From positions 1-30,499 of the forward strand of contig JBKQVG010000108.1 in the NCBI GenBank assembly GCA_052325345.1: DNA of 30,499 nucleotides. The letters run 5' to 3'. The translations under genes were made by a program, and so were the position numbers. This stretch comes from JBEKYD01 sp052325345. GTDB taxonomy: Bacteria > Acidobacteriota > Terriglobia > Bryobacterales > Bryobacteraceae. Position 1 is the stretch's first letter. The number at the start of each line of letters is the position of its first letter. A model generated the notes under the pieces. It worked only from the letters and a program-made list of their open reading frames with translations, made no database searches and was not told the origin of the DNA. Shown piece by piece: positions 15,223 through 23,255 of this stretch.

Positions 15223-15250
15223 TGTAGTACGATTGGCGGAATCGTAGCAC
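15223..15250. promoter_or_regulatory. Dyad upstream of cbiM
   Basis: TACGATT (15228-15234), five bases, AATCGTA (15240-15246): perfect seven-base arms, with partial GTG/CAC extensions on both sides. It lies 24 bases before the cbiM start and just after the oxidoreductase stop. It fits a metalloregulator operator better than an intrinsic terminator, since no T-run follows. It does not match the spacing of the classical NikR operator. Confidence 0.45.
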
Positions 15251-15257
15251 GGGCGAA

Positions 15258-16250
15258 TCAGACCCGGACCACGACTTTACCCATGGGGCTCGCGGCCAGG
15301 CGGGCGAAGGCAGCCTTGACGTCTTCGAAGGCGAAAACGCGGTCGACTACGGGAAGGCGATCGATGGCGCGTAGGCGGCTGACGATTTCCCGCCATGCAG
15401 CCTGCGCCTCGGGCGGGGAATAGGAGCCCACCGACACGCCGCCGATGCGGTTGCGGCGGAAGAACAGGGTGGCGGTGTTGAACTCCGGGACGGTGCCTCC
15501 GCTGCGGCCCACCACGCTGATCCGGCCGCGATTGCCGAGCATGGCGACGAGCTGATTGAACAACGGCCCGCCCACGTTGTCCACTGCCAGGTCCAGCTTA
15601 TCGGGAGCCAGAGCGGCGGCAACTTTCCTGCGCAGGTCCGGGTCGCCGGGGTCGAAGATAAAGCCGGCGCCGAGTTGGAGGAGGCTGGCGCCTTTTTCGG
15701 CGCTGCGGGAAAGGGCCACGACGCGCAATCCCATGGAACGGGCCAGCAGTACGGTGGCCACGCCGACGCCGCCCGAAGCGCCGGTGACCAGGATGGAGGA
15801 TCCGGACCGCGGCGGCGCGGGCGGATCGCTCCACTGGGTGAGCGCCTGCCAGGCGGTAAGGAAGGTCAGCGGGGCGGCGGCCATCTCTTCCAAGCTCCAG
15901 CCTTCGGGAACCGGCGTGACGCTCCCGGCCGGAATGGCGACCTGCTCGGCCAGGGTTCCCCAACGCTCGACGCCGGCGTCGCAGCGCAGGATGCCCACCA
16001 TCTCGCCCACCCGCGGCCACGCGACCCCGTCGCCCACGGCGGCCACTTCCCCCACCCCGTCGCGGCCGAGCACGTGCGGCAGGGCGGGTTTGGCCGGGTA
16101 CATCGCCTGCGCCAGGAATGCGTCGGCGGGGTTCAGGGCGGCGAAACGCACGCGCAGCAGCACTTCTCCCGGAGCGCACGGGGGCGGCGCGGTTTCGGCC
16201 AGCCGCAGCTTTTCTATACCGTCGTAGGAATCCATGAGCCATGCACGCAT
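15258..16250 (-). CDS. Quinone oxidoreductase-like MDR-superfamily dehydrogenase
   Basis: A 330-residue NAD(P)H-dependent medium-chain reductase without the structural-zinc cysteines, as in quinone oxidoreductases. The GroES-like catalytic domain is residues 1-130 (GEVLLRVRFAALNPADAFLA, LPHVLGRDGVGEVAAVGDGV) and the Rossmann domain about 130-270, with the nucleotide loop VTGASGGVGVATVLLA (about 157-172). The C-terminus has the family ending VFAFEDVKAAFARLAASPMGKVVVRV. ATG 16250 starts the protein at MRAWLMDS, the normal family position; no Shine-Dalgarno is seen. It is divergent from the RND operon and 53 bases upstream of cbiM in the same direction; a functional link to metal uptake is not evident. 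Confidence 0.88.
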   Translation of the reverse strand: MRAWLMDSYDGIEKLRLAETAPPPCAPGEVLLRVRFAALNPADAFLAQAMYPAKPALPHVLGRDGVGEVAAVGDGVAWPRVGEMVGILRCDAGVERWGTLAEQVAIPAGSVTPVPEGWSLEEMAAAPLTFLTAWQALTQWSDPPAPPRSGSSILVTGASGGVGVATVLLARSMGLRVVALSRSAEKGASLLQLGAGFIFDPGDPDLRRKVAAALAPDKLDLAVDNVGGPLFNQLVAMLGNRGRISVVGRSGGTVPEFNTATLFFRRNRIGGVSVGSYSPPEAQAAWREIVSRLRAIDRLPVVDRVFAFEDVKAAFARLAASPMGKVVVRV

Positions 16251-16467
16251 AGATTCATTGTCGCGCGGGAGTTTACTGTGGAGAAAAGAGCGCGGCCAGG
16301 GGTCGAGCGGACGAGGGCGTCCGCCCCACCTTCTACGGCCATAGCTCGAAAGAGTCAGGCCCGTGGCGGGTATCGAATCATCCAAAAATTCTGCGATCAG
16401 GTAGAATTGAATATCAGTGCAGGTCCTTTCCGCGCCCCGGTAGCGCCTGGCCTAACCATAATTCCGC

Positions 16468-19400
16468 ATGTGGATCGTAAAACTAGCTATCCGCCGTCCT
16501 TACACGTTTGTGGTGATGGCGATGCTGATCGCCGTCCTCGGGGTTGCTTCCATTGTCACCATGCCGGTCGATATTTTTCCGTATATCGACATCCCGGTGG
16601 TGAGCATCGTCTGGAGCTACAACGGCCTTTCGCCCGAAGAGATGGAAAAGCGGATGGTCACCGTCTTCGAGCGGGCCATGACGACCACGGTAAACGACAT
16701 CGAGCACATCGAGTCGCAGTCGTATAGCGGCGTGTCGGTGACGCGGGTGTACTTCCAGCCTAACGTGAAGGTGGAAATGGCGCTGGCGCAGGTGACGGCG
16801 ATCTCGCAAACCCTGCTGCGAATTTTTCCGCCCGGGACGACGCCCCCGAGCATTATCAAATACGACGCTTCGAGCGTGCCCATTCTACAGCTCAGCCTGG
16901 CGAGCAAGACGCTCAGCGAACAGCAATTGTTCGACCTGGGCCTGAACTATATCCGCACCCAGCTTGCCACCGTCCAGGGCGCGGCGGTACCGCTGCCGTT
17001 CGGCGGCAAATTCCGTTCCGTGATGGTGGACCTAATTCCCGACCAGCTTTACGCCAAGGGATTGTCGCCGGTGGACGTGTCGAACCTGCTGGCGAACCAG
17101 AACCTGATTCTGCCCGCGGGCGATGCCAAGATCGGCGCCAGGGACTACCAGGTGCGGCTGAACAACAGCCCGCGCGTGCTGGCGGACCTGAACAATCTGC
17201 CCCTGAAGATCGTAAACGGCGCGCCCATCTACGTCCGCGACGTGGCCCAGGTACGCGACGGCTACAACGTGCAGACGTCGATCGTGCGCACCAACGGAAC
17301 GCGCGGGACGCTGGTCACGGTTCTGCGCAGCGGGAAAGCCTCGACGCTGGCGGTAGTGAACGGGGTGAAGAAGGCGCTGCCCAGGATTCTGGCCGGGCTG
17401 CCCGCGGCGCTCGAAGTGCGGCAATTGTTCGATCAATCGCTGTTCGTGCGAGCCGCCATCAACGGGGTCGTGCGGGAAGCGGTCACCGCGGCGTGTCTGA
17501 CCGGGCTGATGATCCTGATTTTTCTGGGGAGCTGGCGCAGCACCGTCATCGTGTGTATTTCGATCCCGCTCTCGATCCTGGTTTCGCTCATCATGCTCAG
17601 CCTGATGGGCCACACCATCAATGTGATGACGCTGGGCGGGCTGGCGCTGGCGGTGGGCATTCTGGTGGACGACGCCACCGTGGAAATCGAAAACACCCAT
17701 CGCAACATGGGCATGAAGAAGCCGCTGGTGCGGGCGGTGCTGGATGGCGCGCAGCAGATTGCGGCGCCGGCGTTCGTTTCCACCCTTTCCATCTGCATCG
17801 TCTTCGTGCCGGTGCTGCTGCTCACGGGCGCGGCCAGGTACCTGTTCACGCCGCTGGCCGAGGCGGTGGTGTTCGCCATGCTGGCTTCCTATCTTCTTTC
17901 GCGAACCCTGATTCCGCCCATGGTGCACTTCATGCTGAAGCCGGAAGTGCAGCTTTACGCCCAAGGGGAGCACGGCGAATCGGCGGGCGGAACGGGCCCC
18001 ATCTGGAAGGCGCACTACGTCTTCGCCCGGCGCTTCGAGCGGATGCGGACCGCCTATGCCGGGCTGCTGGACTGGTGCCTGAACCATCGCGCCCCGGTGC
18101 TCATCTCGTTCGCGGTATTCGTGGCGCTTTCGCTCGGCCTGTCCGGTTTCATCGGGCGCGATTTCTTTCCCACGGTCGATTCCGGGCAGTTGCGTTTGCA
18201 CGCCCGGGCTCCTTCGGGTACGCGCATCGAGCAGACGGAGGTGCTGTTTCAGGAAATCGAGCGCGAGATTCGCGAGGAAATTCCGCCGGCGGAAATCGAC
18301 AGCATCATCGACAACATCGGCGTTCCCAACGGCGGTTTCAACCTGGCCTTCGGCGACAACCCCACGCTGGGCGTGGCCGATGGCGACATTCTGATCTCGC
18401 TCAAGCGGGACGAGCACGGTCCCACGGCCGAGTACACCGACCGCTTGCGAAGGCGCCTGCGCCGGCGCTTCCCCGAAGCGGTGTTCTATTTCGAGGCCGC
18501 CAACATCACCAACCAGATTCTGAACTTCGGTTTGCCGGCGCCCATCGACGTGCAGGTGGTGGGGCGCACGCCGGAAGTGAATTACCGGATCGCCAACCGG
18601 TTGCGCGACCGGATCGCGCGGATTCCGGGCGCGGCGGACGTGCATATCCACCAGGTGGTGGACTGGCCCACCATCGATATCGACGTGGACCGCAACAAGG
18701 CCGGCTACGTCGGTCTGACCGAAAAGGACGTCAGCAACAGCCTGCTGGTGTCGCTGGCATCGAGCGGGCAGATCGCGCCGACGCAATGGCTGGACTGGAA
18801 AACCGGCGTCAGCTACTCGGTGAACGTGCAGACGCCGCAGTACAAGATGAATTCGATGCCGGCGTTGATGGCGACGCCGATCGCGGTTGCGGGCGGCGCC
18901 ATGAGCTCGACCACGCAAACTTCGATCGCGGGCGCGGCCGACGCGACGGTCGGCTCGGTGGGCGCCGGTCCGTCGCAATCCTCGACGGCTTACGGCAACC
19001 CCGGGGCGGCGGATGCGGGCCCGCAATTGCTGTCGAACCTGGCCGGGGCGTCGCGCGGCGTGGCGCCGGAGATCGTCAACCATTACAACGTGCAGCCGGT
19101 ATTCGACGTTTACGCCAGCGTGGACCGGCGCGACCTGGGGTCGGTGGGCGACGCGGTGGAACGGATCGTGGCCGAGACCACGAAGCAGCTTCCGCGGGGC
19201 ACCACCGTCGATGTGCGCGGGCAGATCGCCACCATGCAGAACTCGTTTTACCGGCTGGGCCTGGGGATGGCGTTCGCGGTGGTTCTGGTCTACCTGCTGA
19301 TGGTGGTGAACTTTCAATCGTGGCTGGACCCGTTCATTATTCTGATGGCGTTGCCGGGGGCGCTGGCCGGGATTGTGTGGATGCTGTTTCTGACCCAAAC

Positions 19401-19818
19401 CACGTTCAGCGTTCCGTCGCTGATGGGGGCGATCATGTGTATCGGCGTGGGCACGGCGAATAGCATTCTGATGGTGGTCTTCGCCAACGATCAGCGGGAG
19501 GTAGGGATGAATTCCCGCGAGGCGGCGCTATCCGCCGGCCATACGCGAATCCGCCCGGTGATCATGACGGCGGCGGCAATGATCATCGGCATGCTGCCGA
19601 TGGCGCTGGGGCTGGGAGAAGGCGGCGAGCAGAACGCGCCGTTGGGCCGCGCGGTGATCGGCGGCCTGCTGCTGGCCACGGTTACGACGTTGTTTGTGGT
19701 GCCGCTGGTGTATAGCATGTTGCGAACGAAAGTGCCGGTAGACCATGATCAAAGGATCGCCGAAGAGGAACGCGAATACTTGAGCGCCCGGACAATGCGG
19801 CCCCAGGACCTGATATGA
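16468..19818 (+). CDS. RND efflux permease (AcrB/HAE-1-like)
   Basis: A 1116-residue inner-membrane proton-driven exporter. TM1 is residues 9-30; the second-helix bundle and porter domains follow the family order (DIFPYIDIPVVSIVWSYNGL, SPEEMEKRM, PGTTPPSIIKYDASSVPILQ). The TM4 aspartates D401/D402 (GILVDDATVEIENTHRN) are present. In TM10 the segment reads GVGTANSILMVVF (from about 993), so the conserved lysine of AcrB-type pumps is replaced by Ala997. A Ser/Thr/Ala/Gly-rich insertion of about 60 residues (about 812-871) interrupts the second periplasmic loop and explains the extra length. It is the first gene of the pump operon; its stop overlaps the next ATG. A TAGAAT box (16402-16407) upstream may be a -10. 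Confidence 0.93.
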   Translation: MWIVKLAIRRPYTFVVMAMLIAVLGVASIVTMPVDIFPYIDIPVVSIVWSYNGLSPEEMEKRMVTVFERAMTTTVNDIEHIESQSYSGVSVTRVYFQPNVKVEMALAQVTAISQTLLRIFPPGTTPPSIIKYDASSVPILQLSLASKTLSEQQLFDLGLNYIRTQLATVQGAAVPLPFGGKFRSVMVDLIPDQLYAKGLSPVDVSNLLANQNLILPAGDAKIGARDYQVRLNNSPRVLADLNNLPLKIVNGAPIYVRDVAQVRDGYNVQTSIVRTNGTRGTLVTVLRSGKASTLAVVNGVKKALPRILAGLPAALEVRQLFDQSLFVRAAINGVVREAVTAACLTGLMILIFLGSWRSTVIVCISIPLSILVSLIMLSLMGHTINVMTLGGLALAVGILVDDATVEIENTHRNMGMKKPLVRAVLDGAQQIAAPAFVSTLSICIVFVPVLLLTGAARYLFTPLAEAVVFAMLASYLLSRTLIPPMVHFMLKPEVQLYAQGEHGESAGGTGPIWKAHYVFARRFERMRTAYAGLLDWCLNHRAPVLISFAVFVALSLGLSGFIGRDFFPTVDSGQLRLHARAPSGTRIEQTEVLFQEIEREIREEIPPAEIDSIIDNIGVPNGGFNLAFGDNPTLGVADGDILISLKRDEHGPTAEYTDRLRRRLRRRFPEAVFYFEAANITNQILNFGLPAPIDVQVVGRTPEVNYRIANRLRDRIARIPGAADVHIHQVVDWPTIDIDVDRNKAGYVGLTEKDVSNSLLVSLASSGQIAPTQWLDWKTGVSYSVNVQTPQYKMNSMPALMATPIAVAGGAMSSTTQTSIAGAADATVGSVGAGPSQSSTAYGNPGAADAGPQLLSNLAGASRGVAPEIVNHYNVQPVFDVYASVDRRDLGSVGDAVERIVAETTKQLPRGTTVDVRGQIATMQNSFYRLGLGMAFAVVLVYLLMVVNFQSWLDPFIILMALPGALAGIVWMLFLTQTTFSVPSLMGAIMCIGVGTANSILMVVFANDQREVGMNSREAALSAGHTRIRPVIMTAAAMIIGMLPMALGLGEGGEQNAPLGRAVIGGLLLATVTTLFVVPLVYSMLRTKVPVDHDQRIAEEEREYLSARTMRPQDLI

Positions 19819-21155
19819 ACGACATCGACACTACCGAGAGCCAACTGCGCGCCCAGGTGGAAGACCTGAGGCGGCAACTGGAAGAGCAGAAGAGGCTGGT
19901 GGCGCATCACGCCGCGCCGCCGCCTTCCAGCCGCACGTTCCTGGTGGTGGTGCTGCTGCTGGCGGCGCTGGCGGCGGCCGGCTATTATTTTGGCTACGAG
20001 CCGCGCCAGCGGAGGGAAACCGCCCTCGCCGCGGAGAGCGTCCAGCAGGGCGGTGTGCTTCCGGTGGTGAATGTGGAGCCGGTCGAGCGCTCCCGAAATT
20101 CGGAAAGCCTGGTGCTGCCCGGGAATATCGAAGCCTTGACGGAAGCGCCGGTGCTGGCTCGCGCCGCCGGCTATATCCAAAAGCGCTACGTGGATATCGG
20201 CGACCGGGTGAAGAGCGGCCAGCCGATGGCGGAAATCGACGCGCCGGAGCTGCGTCAGCAGATTCTGCAAGCCAAGGCCGCCGTCGATCAGGCCGCGGCG
20301 GCGGTGGAGCAGGCGCAGGCGAACCTCGAACAGGGGCGGAGCAACGAACGGCTGGCCCAGGTCACCGCCCAGCGCTTCGACAACCTGTTTCACAAGGGCG
20401 TGATTTCGCGCCAGGACAACGATAACTATCAGACCCAATGGGCGGCTCAAACGGCTAACGCGCAGGCCCTGGCGAAGGCGGTGGACGGAGCGCAGAAAAA
20501 CCTGGCGGCCGCCCAGGCCAACGTCGCCCGCTTGAACGACCTGTTCGGATACCTCACCGTGCGCGCGCCGTTCGACGGCGTGGTGACCGTCCGCAACGTG
20601 GATGTGGGCGCGCTGGTGAACGACGGCAGCACCCTGCTGTTTCGGGTGGCGCAGACCGGGCGGCTGCGCATCTACCTGAACGTGCCGCAAAGCGAAGCCG
20701 GCTCGGTGCACGCGGGGCAGAGCGCTTCCATTTCGGTTTCCGACCGCCCCAACCGGAAATTCCCCGGTACGGTTACGCGCACGTCCGACTCGCTCGATCC
20801 GGCCACCCGCACGCTGCTGGTGGAAGTTCAGATACCGAATGGCAGCGGCCTGCTTCTGCCGGGCATGTTCAGCCAGGTGGATTTAATCGTGCCGCGCACG
20901 AACCCTCCGCTGGTGATTCCCAGCGATGCCCTGGTGGTGCGCAGCGATGGCCCGCAAGTGGCGGTGGTGGACGGCGCGGGCAGGGTTCACTTCACCCACG
21001 TCCAACTGGGCCGCGATTTCGGCGACCGCCTGGAAGCCCTCTCCGGCGTGGAAGAAGGGCAAATGCTGGCCATCAACCCCAGCGATGCCGTGCGCGAGGG
21101 GGCCAAAGTGAAAGCCGTCCACGCGGCCGAACCCGCCGCCGGACGACGCTCCTAA
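19815..21155 (+). CDS. RND periplasmic adaptor (membrane fusion protein)
   Basis: A 446-residue adaptor linking the permease to the outer-membrane channel. Residues 8-31 form a short cytoplasmic coiled coil, followed by a membrane anchor (41-60), a lipoyl half-motif (ARAAGYIQKRYVDIGDRVKS, about 116-135), an alanine/glutamine-rich alpha-hairpin (about 140-235), the second lipoyl half (LTVRAPFDGVVTVRNVDVGA, about 243-262), a beta-barrel domain (IYLNVPQSEAGSVHAGQSAS) and a membrane-proximal domain. The anchor is a plain TM helix rather than a lipoprotein signal. Its ATG overlaps the permease TGA (19815-19818). The cytoplasmic coiled-coil extension is longer than usual. Confidence 0.93.
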   Translation: MNDIDTTESQLRAQVEDLRRQLEEQKRLVAHHAAPPPSSRTFLVVVLLLAALAAAGYYFGYEPRQRRETALAAESVQQGGVLPVVNVEPVERSRNSESLVLPGNIEALTEAPVLARAAGYIQKRYVDIGDRVKSGQPMAEIDAPELRQQILQAKAAVDQAAAAVEQAQANLEQGRSNERLAQVTAQRFDNLFHKGVISRQDNDNYQTQWAAQTANAQALAKAVDGAQKNLAAAQANVARLNDLFGYLTVRAPFDGVVTVRNVDVGALVNDGSTLLFRVAQTGRLRIYLNVPQSEAGSVHAGQSASISVSDRPNRKFPGTVTRTSDSLDPATRTLLVEVQIPNGSGLLLPGMFSQVDLIVPRTNPPLVIPSDALVVRSDGPQVAVVDGAGRVHFTHVQLGRDFGDRLEALSGVEEGQMLAINPSDAVREGAKVKAVHAAEPAAGRRS

Positions 21156-21159
21156 ACGA

Positions 21160-23091
21160 ATGCAAAAACCGATTTTGTTTGTCTTCCTCGCCTCGCTGAT
21201 GGGCGTGGGTCCCGAGGGCGCAGCCCTCGCGCAGCAAGCCGGCGCGGCCCCGCAGCAGGCCGGCGCGACGCCGCAGCAAAGCCCGGGCGCCATGCCTCAG
21301 CCCGCTCCGATCGGGGCCAATCTGATAGCCCCGCGCGCGGGCCATCCTTTGAGCTTCGCCAACACGCGCCACATTCAGGAACTGATCCGCGCGGGAACGC
21401 TCTACCTGTCTCTCCAGGATGCGCTGGCGCTGGCCATCGAGAACAATCTGGACGTCGAGCTGGAGCGGTACATGCTGGAGGGCGCGCGCACCGAGGTGAT
21501 GCGCACCAAGGGCGGCGGCACGGCGCGCGGGCTCGATTACGGCATCTTCGAAGCCCCGCCGGGCGTAGGCGGCCCTTTCAGCCCGCTGGCGGTCAGTCCG
21601 GCCTCGGGGTCCGCCACCAGCGGCACCTCCGTACCCACCAACGCGCTCGAAGCCGGCGTCCTCGGTGAACCCCTGGATAACTTTTCCATCGCCGGCACGG
21701 TTCCGTTCTCCAGCGGGACGGCCGTGCCGGGCTACGACCCGGCGCTCAACGGCCTGCTGAATTTCTCGCACCAGTCGACGCCGGAAGTCGACTATCAAAG
21801 CAACCTCACCAACAACCTGGTCGACAACAGCGTGAACGCCAATGCGGCGCTCACGCAAGGGTTCGGCAGCGGGGCCACGGCTTCGCTCAGCTTCGACAAC
21901 TCGCACAATTCGGTGAGCGCGCAGAACATCGGCTATAACCCGTACAACCTTTCGAGCCTGGGCCTCACCGTAACCCAACCCCTTATGCGCGGTTTCGGTT
22001 TGAACCTCAACCGCCGTTACATCCGTATCGCTGCCAATGAGCAGCGCATCGCCAGCTACCTGTTCGAGAACCAGCTCAACTACACGGTCTACGGCGTGAT
22101 CCGGCTCTACACCGATTTCGTGGCGCTATTCGAAGACGTGAAGGTCAAGGAGGAAACCGTCAAGGCGGCCGAAAAACTGCTGGCCGATACCCAAGCCCAG
22201 GTGGATGAGGGGACGCTGGCGCCGGTGGAGCTGACGCGCGCCAACGCCGAGGTCTTTTCCACGCGCCAGGACCTGATCAACTCGCGTGGACTGTTCGACG
22301 AACAGGAGGCCATTCTGCGCCGCGTCCTGACTCGCGACGAGGATGAACAGCTTCGCGGCACGCACATCATGCCCACCGACACGCTGGACATTCCCGCGCA
22401 GGACGACGTGCGCCCCATTCAGGACCTGATCGCCGACGCCATGACGGAGCGGCCGGACATCAACCATTCGCGCCTCCAGGTGGAAGACTCGCTCATCGGC
22501 CTGGAAGGCTCGCGCAACGCCACGCGGCCGGAAATCGACCTGGTCGGGACGTTGCAGAATAGCGGGCTGGCGGGGCCGCTCACCGGTTATCAGGTCTCGC
22601 AGATGTTCCAGGGCGGTTACGGCAGCGCCCTTGGCCAGGTGCTGGCGCACGACTATCCCACCTATGCCGTCGGCCTGCAGGTTACCTTGCCGCTGCGCAA
22701 CCGCGTGGCGGAGGCGGACCGGGCGCGCGACGAGGTGCTGGCAAAACAGACCCAGGTGCGCTACAAGCAACTCCAGAACCTGGTGGCATTGCAGATCGAA
22801 GATGCGCTCATCGCCATGCGCCGCGCGCGCGCTTCCTATGAAGCCGCGACGCAGGCGCGCAAGTTCCAGCAGGAATCGCTCGAAGCCGAGCAGGCCCGCT
22901 TCCAGGTGGGCGCTTCCACGGCCTTCTTCGTCATCCAGTACGAGAGCCTGTTGGCGCAGGCGCGATCCACCGAGGTGGCCGCCAAAAGTTCCTGGCTGAA
23001 GGCGCGGGCCGCGCTCGAATTCGCCACCGGCCGGCTGCTGCGGGACAACGGCGTGTCCCTGGACGCGGCGAAAAAGGGCACGATGAAGTAA
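21160..23091 (+). CDS. TolC-like outer-membrane efflux protein
   Basis: A 643-residue channel, longer than E. coli TolC (about 490). The signal peptide ends near residue 24 (AALA-QQ), with no lipobox cysteine. Residues 25-50 are an AQQAG/PQQ-rich imperfect repeat. Two OEP domains are readable: LSLQDALALAIENNLDVEL (about 86-104), FENQLNYTVYGVIRLYTDFV through DTQAQVDEGTLAPVELTRAN, then LIADAMTERPDINHSRLQVE and YAVGLQVTLPLRNRVAEADR, ending SSWLKARAALEFATGRLL. A Gly/Ser/Asn-rich insert (about 118-250) separates the first helix from the first barrel strand region. It starts four bases after the adaptor stop, completing the tripartite operon. Confidence 0.92.
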   Translation: MQKPILFVFLASLMGVGPEGAALAQQAGAAPQQAGATPQQSPGAMPQPAPIGANLIAPRAGHPLSFANTRHIQELIRAGTLYLSLQDALALAIENNLDVELERYMLEGARTEVMRTKGGGTARGLDYGIFEAPPGVGGPFSPLAVSPASGSATSGTSVPTNALEAGVLGEPLDNFSIAGTVPFSSGTAVPGYDPALNGLLNFSHQSTPEVDYQSNLTNNLVDNSVNANAALTQGFGSGATASLSFDNSHNSVSAQNIGYNPYNLSSLGLTVTQPLMRGFGLNLNRRYIRIAANEQRIASYLFENQLNYTVYGVIRLYTDFVALFEDVKVKEETVKAAEKLLADTQAQVDEGTLAPVELTRANAEVFSTRQDLINSRGLFDEQEAILRRVLTRDEDEQLRGTHIMPTDTLDIPAQDDVRPIQDLIADAMTERPDINHSRLQVEDSLIGLEGSRNATRPEIDLVGTLQNSGLAGPLTGYQVSQMFQGGYGSALGQVLAHDYPTYAVGLQVTLPLRNRVAEADRARDEVLAKQTQVRYKQLQNLVALQIEDALIAMRRARASYEAATQARKFQQESLEAEQARFQVGASTAFFVIQYESLLAQARSTEVAAKSSWLKARAALEFATGRLLRDNGVSLDAAKKGTMK

Positions 23092-23110
23092 GCGGCTAGC
23101 GGCTTGTGCC

Positions 23111-23239
23111 CCGGGGAAAATCCGTCAAAGGCCGGGAGGTCCGGCTTAAGCCAAACGAATCGCGCCGCAACCGGGGAAAATCCTCCACGAAAGCGCAGAG
23201 AACCGGGGACTGTCCCGATATTCGTCCGTGCCATATAAT
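23111..23239 (+). promoter_or_regulatory. Putative GH39 promoter region with short repeats
   Basis: CCGGGGAAAATCC occurs twice (23111-23123 and 23171-23183). A GGGAC-T-GTCCC palindrome sits at 23206-23216, followed by a perfect TATAAT at 23234-23239, 17 bases from the palindrome, but without a recognisable -35. The glycosidase ATG is 16 bases after TATAAT. The -10 match is seen; the rest is inference. Confidence 0.4.
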
Positions 23240-23255
23240 TGGTTCGCGTACTCCC

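Noticed and set aside
15205..15257. Cobalamin riboswitch before cbiM
   Set aside because: The gap is only 53 bases and has none of the conserved B12-box sequence; a complete riboswitch would not fit.
17032..19398. 788-codon minus-strand open frame
   Set aside because: It is antisense to the conserved RND permease and has a His/Arg/Gln-rich composition typical of GC-rich shadow frames.
17493..19463. 656-codon plus-strand frame in another phase of the permease
   Set aside because: The permease frame carries all family motifs and is continuous; this alternate frame is Arg/Gly-rich without any domain.
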